NCBI GenBank assembly: GCA_900618425.1
Contig: UZAN01040864.1
Span: 34,075-68,531 of the forward strand
Direction: 5' to 3'
Source: Echinostoma caproni
Taxonomy: Eukaryota > Platyhelminthes > Trematoda > Plagiorchiida > Echinostomatidae
DNA: 34,457 bases
Shown piece by piece: positions 1-10,994 of this stretch. Each line of letters starts with the position of its first letter. Position 1 is the first letter of the stretch. A model generated the notes under the pieces. That model was not told the origin of the DNA, did no database searches, and saw only the letters and a program-made list of their open reading frames with translations. A program made the position numbers and the translations under genes.

Positions 1-3000
1 GCTGCGTCGAAGGTTCCATTGACAGGATCAGATAGTCTACTTTGAATAAACTCTGCTGACTTATCCTCCTTGAACAAAAAGGGTATTTGTACCAGCTGTT
101 TTCCAACCTCTGTTTTGTATAGAACATCCCCAAGGTAATGCATCACCTTTCGTACACAACCACTGCGTTGAATAATCTTTCTAACTAGGTGTTCTGGATA
201 CTTGTTGCCTGCGAAAAAAGTCCTTAGGCACTGAAGCCTTTCGCTGTGTTCCAAACTTTCTTTACCCACTCGTGTGGAAGTGCACCGAAATTCCTTTTCA
301 CTTTGGCCGATACAAAGCTGCAAAAACTGATGTACTTGTCTTTCTGAGTGGTATTCTTTATCACAGGTCGTTTTACCTAGCCATTAGGTCTACGATTCCA
401 GTTCTTTTTGTTTTCCAGGTTTTAAGGCAATTTTACGCTACCGTGATCATTAATAAACTTGGTTAATAGTTTGATTGTTCCATGTATGTCATTTATCACA
501 CAAAGAATACCATCCACTTATCGCCTGGATAGTGAACATGCACTCCTGAATGGATGACCTGAATGGGTCAGCTTGGAGTTAGACAGTAGGCAAATCGGTA
601 AACTACGGTCCTAGCTGTACACATTCCTGTTAACTTGAGACGGGAGTGGAACAGCCAATAAAAAAGAATCGTTATAAACTCAATTAGTCGACTGTTTCCT
701 TTTGCTTCATCTTGAGTAGACCGCAACCAAAGGCTCATAATAATCTTTTTTATCTTTTCTATCGTTTGTGCTACCTGCGAGACATCAGAGCTGTTGCACT
801 GTGTAGTTGAGTTTGCCTCTCATTCCTCAAGTTTGCAGTTTAAAGTGTCCTCGGGGGAAACAGACGTAGTTAACACGGAAGACAATTATATCGTCTCACG
901 CTCCCTACACGTAGAAATCCAAGCGTGTTTTACAATTTCTGGTGTTATTTATAGTTTTGCATAACACCTCTTAAACTTATCTGAAGTATAAAATTGAAAC
1001 CGAACATGTTAGGAAAGCGAATTAATAGAATTAGGGAGTAATATACTGCAAGTGATTACCACGTTATGGACCACGGTTCTGTATTTTCCATATTCCCCAA
1101 GCAGCCTTGACTGGACGCAGACCAAGCACTTCCTGAAGAATAACTGAACAAAACTGTATTCGGTGAATAAAGAAGAATGACAGACGAAACATTATTATGA
1201 CTAATTAGGAGTGGGTCAATTTTCTGTACTAAATTCAAAATTCACTGAAGAATTATTACTGTAATAAAGTGAGGATAATCACAGAAATATATATTAAAAA
1301 ATGTGAAGTGAATGAAGTCACTACCCCTTTGTTTTTAAAGTGTAAATTAATTAAAAATATGACTGTTTTAATTCGTGTGTATCGCGGTTTCAGATTGGAA
1401 GATATCGGGTCCTTTGCTGCTCGTCTGATTATGGCAAAAAATATCAAACATGCCTTCCGTTGGGATCACTATTTTTTACTAGACGAATTGAGATTTATCA
1501 GCTGCTGTGATCGAAAAATCGAGGTCTAACCACTGATTAGTGTACTTTATCGTTTTCGCTAGAATAAAAGCATTTGACGTTCCTGAAGGGAGAAATTTAC
1601 GAGCGATTTCGGAAAAAGGTAATAAGAACACATTTTCAACTTTAATAATTAAATCAGTACACGTACAAGATGTGCATTCGTTCTATTTTGTTCCAAATTT
1701 GGAGAACGGACGATAATAATTTATTAAAGAATCAACAAAGTAAAGTGCTTTTGATTGTGCACCAGCGTTGTTTCGTTTTAAAAGAATTGTCCTATTGCAA
1801 CCAACTTATTTCATCAATGAGATGAACGAATGCAGAATGCAAGAATCTAGTGAACATGTGCATTTGTTAGATGGCACAAACTCTACACGACAGATAGTCA
1901 TCGAGGGGAGGAAATTAATCTGAAGTGACAGTTTGCGTCCTAGCATACCAAACGTTTCAGGTGTTTTACCATCTGGTAAAACATTGCATAAGAAATGTAA
2001 CCGGTATTGCAGTGTTTTTTAGGAATTGTTATTTTAATGCGGAAAGTTTGATTTATCGACCGGTTCATCCCCATTGAATAGGTAAATGAAATAGACTTTC
2101 GCTCCCACAACTGCACAAGTATTTTAAGTTCTCGCGTTTCCCCCAAAACAACTGATGCATCAAACTGTTATCTGTTCTGTACTCAAGAAGTCGCTTCTTT
2201 GAATGTAGTTGTCACAGCAAAAACTGTGGAACTTTGTCTTTGAATTTGTTTTCAATGCATACAGATTTGTTCACTGCTGCAAAGAAATCCAATAACAGAC
2301 GTTACCTGTCCGCTAAGATAGAAGTTTGGACAACCCTTGTTGATAAAATACCTGATAAAATGTCTGAGGAGAATTGTTAGACGTATAGAGATGGTGTGAA
2401 AGCACAGCACAACTTGTTAAATCTTTTTGTTTTGCGAGGCGGGTCAGAAAAAAAACATTATGTTTTCAACTGTGAAGAAACGAAGAAGTAACAGACAAAT
2501 GTCCGCATTCCAGTACACCTAAGGTACTCTTCAGTGAACTAGTAAGTGAGAAGTTTTTGTGGTTGAAACTTACAGTACTGTCACTCAAAGGGAAGAAAGC
2601 CATGTGGAAAGTAATTGCTAAACAGTCAAAGGAATCCCGAGATGATTCGATCACGTGTGCGAGAGTCAAAATTTAGACGCAGGGAATTTGTCGAACCTTA
2701 TTTAGTTTATGCCCTAAAAGGAAAATGAAAATGACTGGTTTATAAATAATCACCTACGTTCTGTACAAAGGTTTCCATGTTATCGCGAACATTACAATGA
2801 ATATGTTTGGTGGTCAGCCAAAAATGTCTTTGGCTTTGCGATTTATGTTTTAGACTATTAAGGAGGCACACATCTTAGGTCATTCGCCTTGTGCGTCTCG
2901 TAGTTCTTGGACGGTTTCAAATAGGTGTTAAACTCCTGTTTGTCTGTGTGCGTGATGGACGAAAAAAGGATTCATACTTTTACTACCCACATAATACATA

Positions 3001-5326
3001 AATGAAGGCAAGTTCCATCCTTAAAAAACAAAACACCAGCTCAGGATTCTGTGCCAATCGCTACAGTGAAGAAGGTGTAAAGTAGAACGCTTATTACCAA
3101 GCCATGTTTGCCTAGTAATAGGAAGAAAACAAAGTCAAAGTCATTGGATGAAGCACCCACACGGGGATTAATGGCTCGCAAAAATTAACGGAGCTCTGGA
3201 CTAAACAAATGCTTGACTTCTGTACTATTGATGTACGAGATGGTACATTAATTAATTTGTTCAGTTCGGGAAGGACAGTCGTCCTGCTCCAGTGCTGAAT
3301 TAAATAACTCTGTCGAAAGGAAAAAAGTATTTATTACTTTATATTTAACATCAGACGTGTTTGTTGGTGTTGGTGTGTTTTTCGAGCTGGAAGTGTTGTT
3401 CGACGACATTTTTTGACCAGGCTAGTCAAAATCATCAGTGCCAATTCGGAAAGGACGGGTTTACTTTGAGCCTCACCTGTACATTTTGATCACAGTGCCG
3501 TTCACTGACGTTGGGCAAATCTCAAAACTTATTGACCATAAATAAATTTTTGACACACAGTGAAACATATTTTTGAAAACGGGTTACAGAAAACGCAATT
3601 TTTCACAACTTTTTGATCAAAGTAATGTCTCTTTTCTTCGAGATACTACTCTGAGATACTACCACTTTTTAATGACAATTTATAATTCTGAAACTTGAAA
3701 CTTCCATTCAAAAAGAAGCTGAAAAATCCTTATTTGGTAAATTTTATCTGGTAAACGGTTAAACACTCTGATCTTATTTTGCTAGAATTAGTGATCACGG
3801 TTATGAATTGTTTGTGGGATTCAAAAAAGCTTCCCTCTGCTTTATATACCCGTTTGTATATATACACTCTACCGGAATAAATGTTGCATTTGAGGAAACT
3901 GTGAGTGTAGAATAGATGCAATATGATTGGTTTAACCAGGATGAAGTGCACTCAACAAAACATTGTTTTCCTCTTAGTTTGCGGGTGTTGCACCTGACAA
4001 GAAGCGCTTGTTTACCACATTTCCGATCCAAATTTGGCTACAGTAATTGTGCCAACTGTCTGTCAAAGACACCTATTACATGCTTGTGGGAGCTCATTAG
4101 CATGCCGTACTTTTTGTCACTGTCGGGATATGAGCGACCACCCAACGTGTTAGAAGATAAAAAACTTTCATTCTTATGCAAAATTTTGTTCCGGCTGGTT
4201 TCGTGGTCACCCATAAGGGGGTTAATTTTTTATTTGACTGGGGATTGAAACTTTGTTGTGAACGAACAACCGTTTTTCCTGTTGAGACACCTTGAGATCT
4301 TTCAAACGATGTGATGTACACTCATAAAAATTTGTAAGATAGTGTTAAGTAAGATTTAGTGCACTGTAGGGCAAATAATAATGATGACTGGCAAACGGGA
4401 AAGAATGGACATCGTTTATGATACAGCACAGAAGTAGATCTTAGTTTACATGTTTAATGACTCCTTAGCGATAGATATTTCTCTCTAACGGATTTAGTAA
4501 AGTTCACACTTTTGGAAACTATTGCAATTTACAACATTTTCACCCAAAACACAGCCTATGCTTTTAGTGTTCTCTGTTAAACGTGTTGGCGTCAATTTAG
4601 AGTGACCATGCCCGNNNNTAAAATTTTTCTTCTGGTGTTTGTTACATGAAGCAGGATTGTGATCAAAGTAACATGTGATTGTGTCTGTTTCGTCGGAAAA
4701 AGAACTTATTCAGTACCTACCAGCTTTGCACATTCCATTTTTACTTCGAACAGAAACGCCGTCATGAAAGAGGAAAAATCCGTAGGGATTGGGGAATTCG
4801 AACTAGGTGCAGATGGGTTACATCCAAATTCAGTACTGAAGAAAAACCTTACGAAACAGGTGCGTTCCGTAACTCGACGCGAGACAAGATGCAAGAGAAA
4901 ATGTTGGGCGGTTATTGTTACGCAACAATACACTAATTATACTGTCGGAAAGCTTCGCCGAAGGTAACTTTGACACACGTGAACGAGAATCTGATGCTAT
5001 TGTGATTTCACGTTTGTCAGTTCTTTTTACTTCAGACCTGTCTAAAACTGGACGGTGGGACTGCTCTGCACGTCAAGTGTCAGATAATGTGATGCTAAAA
5101 CAATCAGTTTCGTGTTTTCAAACTGATCCACTGCGGAGGCGTGTGCCAAATAGGTTACAAGGTATTTCATGTATTTCATTGCTCATATTTTATCAGTATT
5201 CGAGCTAATTTCTAAAATGAATGAATCACTGCATTATATAACTGTATAAAAGTCGTAGACAATACCCAACCACCTCCAAAATATGTTTTAGGAGAACAGT
5301 AGAGGGAGTCCGTTCAACGTTGCTTC
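1..5326. other. AT-rich stretch without a supported gene
   Basis: Short random-looking ORFs occur in all frames. The longest are 110 codons at 3916-4248 plus and 102 codons at 4659-4967 plus. I recognise no domain in them, the frames overlap equally long frames on the other strand, and no convincing splice pairs frame them. An assembly gap of four N lies at 4615-4618. No tRNA, snRNA or known repeat was recognised. It is best read as intergenic or intronic DNA, possibly with unrecognised old repeats. Confidence 0.55.
4615..4618. other. Assembly gap (N)
   Basis: Four N. Similar short gaps at 6401-6403 and 26139-26142 mark this as a draft assembly. Confidence 0.99.
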
Positions 5327-5338
5327 AATTTACTATTA
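5327..5338. repeat. Left target-site duplication of copy A
   Basis: The 12-nt AATTTACTATTA directly precedes the composite element and recurs exactly at 5739-5750, where homology with the other copy's tail stops being clear. The exact match and position suggest a duplication made at insertion. Confidence 0.65.
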
Positions 5339-5394
5339 CAAATGGGAATTCGTCGTGGATATAGCAAATAAAGCGTGAACTGAAAAGCTCGGAA

Positions 5395-5439
5395 GCACTG
5401 GACATCTATTTTGACCTGGTTGGGTCTCATCAGCAGTGC
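5395..5439 (-). ncRNA. Mutated hammerhead ribozyme in the inverted arm of copy A
   Basis: Read on the minus strand, helix I strands GCACTG and CAGTGC, the core CTGATGA and helix II GACC/GGTC are all kept and match the plus copy at 5607-5651. The second core block reads AAAAT instead of GAAAC. This changes G12, which acts as the general base in hammerhead cleavage, to A, and changes position 15.2 from C to T. The fold is probably retained, but cleavage should be lost or very weak. Confidence 0.75.
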
Positions 5440-5531
5440 GAAACCATCAAACCGATTAGGGATCGACCCCGGGGCTTCATGAGCTATATCGTATAAATGG
5501 AAAATGAAAAATCGTCTGATTAGCTGCCCGG

Positions 5532-5542
5532 TGGTGTAGTGG
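5532..5542 (+). promoter_or_regulatory. Pol III A box of SINE copy A
   Basis: TGGTGTAGTGG fits the A-box pattern TRGYNNARNNG. It lies 34 nt before a matching B box, as in tRNA genes and tRNA-derived SINEs. Confidence 0.7.
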
Positions 5543-5576
5543 GTAAGCACGAATGCGTTCTGCCCATGAAGGCCCG

Positions 5577-5587
5577 GGTTCGATCCC
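5577..5587 (+). promoter_or_regulatory. Pol III B box of SINE copy A
   Basis: GGTTCGATCCC is close to the consensus GGTTCGANTCC. The stretch from 5526 to this box resembles a tRNA-Gly(GCC) body: it has GGTGG-T-AGTGG-TA, a TGCC at the anticodon position and GGCCCGGGTTCGATCCC. A glycine tRNA ancestor is therefore plausible but is not shown by alignment. Confidence 0.75.
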
Positions 5588-5606
5588 TAGTCGGGTCGAT
5601 GGATTC

Positions 5607-5651
5607 GCACTGCTGATGAGACCCAACCAGGTCGAAACAGATGTCCAGTGC
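5607..5651 (+). ncRNA. Intact type I hammerhead ribozyme with minimal helix III
   Basis: All conserved parts are visible. Helix I pairs GCACTG (5607-5612) with CAGTGC (5646-5651). The core CTGATGA is at 5613-5619. Helix II is GACC (5620-5623) with GGTC (5630-5633), capped by CAACCA. GAAA follows at 5634-5637. Helix III is only ACA (5637-5639) with TGT (5642-5644) around a 2-nt GA loop. The predicted cut is after C5645, in GTC. Very short helices III are known in PLE- and SINE-borne hammerheads, where two copies in tandem may fold together as a dimer. The ribozyme lies between the SINE B box and its tail, so it would cut a pol III transcript about 60 nt before the end of the shared tail core. 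Activity itself is inferred. Confidence 0.85.
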
Positions 5652-5738
5652 TTCCGAGATTTCGGTTGACGCTTCATTTGCTATATCCACGACGAATTCC
5701 CATTTTAAATTTAATCAAATCCTCCATTACTCATATGA

Positions 5739-5750
5739 AATTTACTATTA
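5739..5750. repeat. Right target-site duplication of copy A
   Basis: Exact repeat of the 12-nt sequence at 5327-5338. It follows the tail, whose last bases are CATATGA. Confidence 0.65.
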
Positions 5751-6400
5751 GTTGTTTGAGGAACTAACTCAGTGACAGTTCATTTCTGAATTTACTCATT
5801 TTGTGGCAAAACAAATCAACTAATTTAGACGAACGATATGTTCCGCGGAATTGAAGTGGACACAAAGGCACAGTATAGAATCCAAATTTCGAATGAATTT
5901 CACAGATGAAATTGTGCGGCCTGCTCATAGCATTCGTTTCGTATACAGCTAAATGGTTTGGGATGAATTGATAGAACATTCCGCTCAAAAACTAGTAAGC
6001 CGACGGAAAGTTAATGTTAAGAGTTTAAATGTTTAGGCGGAATTTAACAAAAACGAATGAACAGCAACAATTTTTGAACACTGAATGAGAAAGTAATATC
6101 CCCATTTGAAAATGTTCAACGTCGTGCAGTATGTGCAATTTTCTTTTACAATTAGTCTGGGTTATCTCGTATTCGATCACAATGTCAGTATTGAATGCTT
6201 TTGACTCTCTCTCGTTGCGCGACTTTGCTATTTGTGCTTTAACGGGCTCATTCCTGTCTGGCTAATAACTTACTTCTACCCGCACTGATTCACTTATTTG
6301 GAAATATCCACAATGCAATTATTCCCCCATTATCGGAACCGAAAATTTGGACAGGGCCAGACGGTTGGTTTGGCGCGACATAGTTGTGCATTTCTATTAG

Positions 6401-6403
6401 NNN
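6401..6403. other. Assembly gap (N)
   Basis: Three N inside a minus-strand open frame of unknown nature. Confidence 0.99.
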
Positions 6404-6832
6404 AGCGAGGGCGGTGATTCATTGTCGCATCACAACAGTCATACACAGGGTCAGCGCCTTCCCGACCTAGTGAGCGTGATGCACGAAGGAGATCGATAGA
6501 TTGGAGTGGTAGTTGAATTTGGATTAGTAGGCTGGGATAAGTGTATATAGACATTCATACACCTCATAGTAAACATAGTCTAGTGCACTGTTAGCGCCCA
6601 TTTGTTATCCCTATCAGAGCTTGACTAACTGGGATCCTTGAATAAAATGCTCTTTTGGCTGCGCATACCATGTGCTTTCTAATGACTTCGAGACTGATTA
6701 TTATCAAAAGATAAAGGGCACTTAGTGAACCCGGTTGGAAAGGGGTTGTATATCAGTACATAGGAGGCTGGCAAGCGAAGTTGATCATACGGGATTTTTG
6801 ATCGAATTCGTTAGCCACGTAAGTCAGCTTAG

Positions 6833-7039
6833 ATGAAGGGACCAATTTCAGATCCAGAAAATGCTTTGTGTAGAGTTGAAGGTGAATATTCACCTGATAA
6901 AAAACATTTCTGGCAAGAAAAAGAAAACGATGACAGTTTGAGAAGCATACACAAATGTGAAAATATCAGCTTCCAGTTCCTATGCGGTTCGTTCAAAGTT
7001 TCTGAGAAAACTGTCCAGCTGTGGTACACAGGAAGAGTG
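6833..7039 (+). CDS. Candidate exon of an unknown gene
   Basis: The frame is open for 69 codons, from just after an AG (ending in CAGCTTAG at 6832) to a good donor, GTG|GTAAGC, at 7039/7040. A TAG stop sits directly upstream of the first codon, so it is either an exon starting at the AG or an ORF starting with the ATG at 6833. The C-terminal residues VSEKTVQLWYTGR loosely recall a helix-turn-helix recognition helix, but the homeodomain-type Asn is absent, so I do not assign a family. A second open piece ends at a CAG|GTATAA donor at 7318. This is weak evidence, and chance ORFs of this size are common here. Confidence 0.2.
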
Positions 7040-7158
7040 GTAAGCTTTTGTCTTCTTATAGTTAGCTATGTAGTGCTAACGAGTAAAATAGGTGGCTAAG
7101 ATGGTGGTTTGGCCTACTGTTACCATTCGAGATAATTTAACACTAAAATTAGTGTTTT

Positions 7159-7318
7159 GATACATCGAACCTGAAGAGTTGTCCGTGGAGCGTACCAATG
7201 CACTTATAAAGCTGTTTGAGAGACCCGACGATAAGATGGCAGCCTCTTGTGAAGACATGCAGTGGAATCATAGAAGGAATAAGACAATAATTTGGAAGCG
7301 GAACCGAAAGTTTGATCA
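7159..7318 (+). CDS. Second candidate exon near 7.2 kb
   Basis: About 50 codons are open after a TGA near 7159 and end at a possible donor, CAG|GTATAA. The peptide is charged (it ends KTIIWKRNRKFDQ) and contains no ATG at its start, so it could only be an internal exon. An acceptor such as CTGAAG lies inside it. No family is recognised, and linkage to the frame at 6833-7039 is guesswork. Confidence 0.15.
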
Positions 7319-7482
7319 GGTATAAAACGGTAAAAATGATTCAAATACCACAATTTCCATTGATTTTTGTCTCTTGAAGAAACCTGTTTAATAAACAATA
7401 TTGCAGATAATATACGCACAAAATGGTCCCACTGATCAAAACCTGTTTTTGAGAAGCAAATTGGTGCGCTGACCATTACTTT

Positions 7483-7502
7483 GATGATGATGATGATGAT
7501 GT
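7483..7502. repeat. (GAT)n microsatellite
   Basis: About seven tandem GAT units. Confidence 0.85.
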
Positions 7503-10240
7503 ACAATTAGGGCAAACAAGCTCATTGAAAGGTGGTTGAAAGCGCGTCCAAGAAAATCGATGCACACATGTTCATTAACCAAATGCGAAACACATGTCAG
7601 TAGATTCTATCAGTGTTGCAAAACAAACGTGCCATCTTTGTTCGCATAGGATCTCCAGAAACACAAGGAAAGCTGTCTACCGTACGGTTAGAAGCCAATT
7701 CTTCCGTTTTGAATCCAATGGCTATGGAAAACTCTTCCTAACAGCTGCTTCAATTATGTCACATAAGTTACAAAATGTGGGATGCGTGGCAAGGAAAGCC
7801 TGATTCGCGCATCCACTTTGAGCACATTTAGTGGACCGCTCGCGGGCTTCAACCTTGTCAAAATAGGTTCGGCTGAAGCAGTGTTTCAACCACGTACAGA
7901 AACAAGGTCAGTGAGAGTAGGAAAGAGTTTGCGAAGAACAGTATCATACACGTACTTGACAGGTTTTATGGTTTAAAACATGATTTCTTGCCATATTCGA
8001 ACGCATAGTATTCAATTTCGTTGGAACAATACAAATCTGCAAAGCAAAAGTTTTCAGTCAGTTATTACGGTATAAATGCAATACTATGAGTAAACAGATA
8101 AACCCAAGGTACCAGCTGTAGATTAATTACCGTTATCATCGAAGGTTTTGTAAAGTTAATTCCCACGTAAGAATTTAACGAATGAAGTGGTCAAGCGTGT
8201 TTGTGACAAATGTCATGATCAGAACAAAATGAAGCGCTCAAACACAACAAATTTAGACTCTTTGGACAACACTACCGTTAACTAAATGTGTTTAAAACCC
8301 ATATGATATCTCATTATCATCAATCATCGCAATAGACTGCAGCAGTAAAGAGGTCAATCGTTATAATCTAGTGTATCACATAAAAGTACCTTTTTCATCC
8401 ACCTCACCACAAAGAGGAGGTGCAATCAGTTGAGGTTGACCTGGGCAAAATTTTGATTATCGATTTAGGTGAACCTATAGTAGTACATGCGTGAATCAAC
8501 GGACTATACAACATTCAGGTTCGCTGACTGTGGTTTGGAGGAGATGAAAGTAAAAGAAATATTATGTCCTCACTATTCAACTTGAAAACATAGATGAACG
8601 GAAATGTTTGTAGCTTGAAAGATAAACAACAGATGCAGCAGTTGAAGTGAGCGTGTATCATTTAGTAATGAGGTACCAATCGTACCATGAAAAATGTGCC
8701 ATATTACAATTTAGGTGGGATCCATCTATTCATATAAAACTGCGCATCAGTACAATAAGTATAGAACGTCTCCGCACCAAGTGGAGTTCCTTCGCTGTGG
8801 AAAGTCAGGGTTTGGGTTGAACGTTTCTATTCAAAAGGATTGGAAGAAAAAGGTTTAGCTGAAATCATGGCGTTATGAATGAAGTAATCATAAACGAAAG
8901 ACTGACGCAAGAATAAATAAACAATCAACATCACGGAAACAGTTTTCTAAGGAATCCAAAGTGCTCGGTATTTGCACTTGTATTTGTATATCAACTTTAG
9001 CAACTTATGCACAAGCCTTTGGGAAAAAAAGAAATCGCCTTTGCAACGCTTGCACAACTGATGTGGACACAGAGGGACACTGCTCCACAATGTCTAATCA
9101 AACGGTAGAAGAATTGTGGGCTGCAGAAAGAAATTTCCATTTATTACTAGGAATGCAGAAAATATAAGAAATCGATGAGTTTTTGTACTTGCATAAGTCA
9201 AGTGAAGGGATGGATGAATTGAATTTGCATGCAGACTAGACGCACTCTAAATGATGGGTGCCAGCAGAAAACATTTTGCTTGCGAACTTCAGACAAGTAT
9301 CAACGTGCCCATTACAAATATTTTGTTTATCAAAACTGACAAGGGAATTAAGGATTCACGGTTGTTCATTTGGAGACAACAACTTAGTAACTTAAAATGA
9401 ACCTCCAGTAGACAATGAAGAGGTAAAGAAGCTCATGCAAGACGAACGCATTGCTTAACGAGAGGCCTTATCAACGGTTGAGGTGATAAAATATTCCAAT
9501 TTATGAGGAAAAGTTGAAACGTTTGAGTATCCGGGTCTCCCTGGAGATCAGGTTTAAAGGTGACAAAATTGTGCACGAATGTGTACACCGATAAAGAAAA
9601 CATTTGGAGACTAATTGATGATAAACCTAGTTTTTACCTCTCCTAAATACTTCCTGACGTAAGTAAACATATCAATAAATTTTATCTATAGGTGTTTGTA
9701 TATCGTTTTTTGATTGTTCGCGCCGAATAGCCGCATATCAGGTTAAGTAAGTATTCTGAGTAATAACCCTCATTCATTTTCAGCCCATAAGGAGATTACT
9801 CAAAAGATAAGATAAGATAAGCTATGAACCTTTTTAATTCTTTGATGAGAAATCGACCGGATTTTGTTGGGCGGCTGGGGTCGTAAGCCCTTTATTCGAC
9901 GGGGTGAATTCAAGATGAGTTTTAGTGCCTTCATGTAAACTATTTTCTTCAATTTTATCAAAGTTCTGGATATGTTTTTGTAAACATCACCAACGGGAAG
10001 AACGCTCACACATTCTTGTCCCCAAACTCATGACATCTCGCAGAGCATCTGGTTTTCTTTAGGCAAGCAGGTTTGTGATTATTTAAGTTCAGTTTCAGTC
10101 ACGGAATTGGATGAACATGGATGCGAGGTTGGTACGAGTTGTTTCTTGGGTACGCGCCAATCAGGTTTATTACTCTTATCTGTCATTACATACCATCTGG
10201 GAATGGGTTTAGTTAAGGATGGAGGAGTGGAGTAAAACTT

Positions 10241-10260
10241 TGTGTGTGTGTGCGCACGCG
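10241..10260. repeat. Alternating purine-pyrimidine tract
   Basis: Twelve bases of TG repeat run directly into CGCACGCG, giving 20 nt of strict pyrimidine-purine alternation. Such tracts can form left-handed DNA; no function is implied here. Confidence 0.8.
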
Positions 10261-10489
10261 AATAAAACGTCCCTGATACGGAAACATAATCAGTGAGACG
10301 TTCGAATAAAATGAACTTGTCAGTTATGCATCAAAGTATAAATGATTAGGAATCTTTCTTTTTTCCTCACAAAAATGTTGAATTCAAACGAAGGTTCCGT
10401 TTTTCGGAATAATGATATGGTTAGCCCGAATAGAAGTAGAGAACATTTTCTTTCGGGTGGATGTCATCTGATGACTTTAATTCTCTGTT

Positions 10490-10994
10490 GATAACAATCC
10501 TTTATCTAGGGTGAACTCTGTCAAATATCTTGGTGTAACCATAGCTATCAGTCTTCATTGGTCAACCACAACTGCATTGATAGACTGGTTCGCCTATCAT
10601 TTCAAACTCAAAAGCTCAGACAGTTTTGCGCATCCCAGTCAGTTATCTCTACTTTTGTTTATCAATGTGTTTTCCACATCTTACTCTACTGTTCCCCAGT
10701 TATTTTTCCTGGTTTACTCAAACAGAATTTCAAAGTCTTACGTCGCGGTCTAACCATTATTAGTCGTGTCTCTTCTACTCCTGTGAATTATTTAGCTGTA
10801 AAGCTTTCAGAGTATCACGTAACTTTCTGTGTCAAATTTGCTGAGAGGATTCTCACAGATCCTGACCATCCATTTCATGCAGAACTACACGTTGTCGTTC
10901 TCGTCATTTAATACGCTTCCAATTCCGTCAAATTTCATCGCGAATTAACGCTTACCGCAATTCACCTATACTTTGTCCTAACCTTGAATTATGA
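10490..10994 (+). pseudogene. CR1-like LINE reverse transcriptase, C-terminal fragment
   Basis: The reading phrase VNSVKYLGVTI is the conserved C-terminal block of CR1/jockey-type LINE reverse transcriptases, just after the palm domain. It continues in a second frame from 10558 (CIDRLVRLSFQTQKLRQF, then YCSPVIFPGLL, then LRRGLTIISRVS). After about 10890 it returns to a third alignment ending INAYRNSPILCPNLEL and stop TGA at 10992-10994. At least two frameshifts break it, and everything upstream of the thumb region is missing, as in a 5'-truncated dead insertion. The catalytic YxDD lies upstream and is absent. Family assignment is from remembered motif patterns; the exact clade is uncertain. 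Confidence 0.75.

Larger units (their letters stand above)
5339..5738 (+). mobile_element. Composite SINE with inverted arm and hammerhead ribozyme (copy A)
   Basis: This 400-nt insertion is bounded by a direct repeat AATTTACTATTA (5327-5338 and 5739-5750), read as a target-site duplication. It begins with a minus-strand arm (5340 to about 5473) carrying the end of a SINE, including a mutated hammerhead and a B-box relic. A plus-strand SINE body follows with pol III-type A and B boxes, an intact hammerhead (5607-5651), a tail ending in ACGAATTCCCATT and a further tail of about 34 nt. The outer ends are inverted repeats: 5340-5375 and 5669-5704 read the same on opposite strands with few differences. 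A variable-length duplication suits target-primed reverse transcription. The promoter-plus-ribozyme layout resembles schistosome Sm-alpha repeats. Non-autonomous mobilisation by a PLE or LINE enzyme is inference. A second copy is at 21451-21886. Confidence 0.75.
5751..10420. other. Stretch without a supported gene apart from the weak exon candidates
   Basis: Apart from the two weak exon candidates and a short microsatellite, I see nothing recognisable. A minus-strand frame at 6330-6554 is interrupted by the N gap at 6401-6403; it looks repeat-like but I cannot classify it. A short run of three AGATA-type units occurs near 9800-9822. Other frames are below 100 codons, apart from a 100-codon minus frame at 7204-7506 that overlaps the second exon candidate and the microsatellite. 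Confidence 0.5.

Noticed and set aside
5577..5600. Genuine tRNA gene
   Set aside because: A and B boxes are good, but the acceptor and anticodon stems do not form a full cloverleaf and the unit continues into a ribozyme and tail; it is a SINE head.
6330..6554. Minus-strand frame that looks like a dispersed repeat
   Set aside because: Interrupted by N, no motif that names a family, and no second copy in the window.
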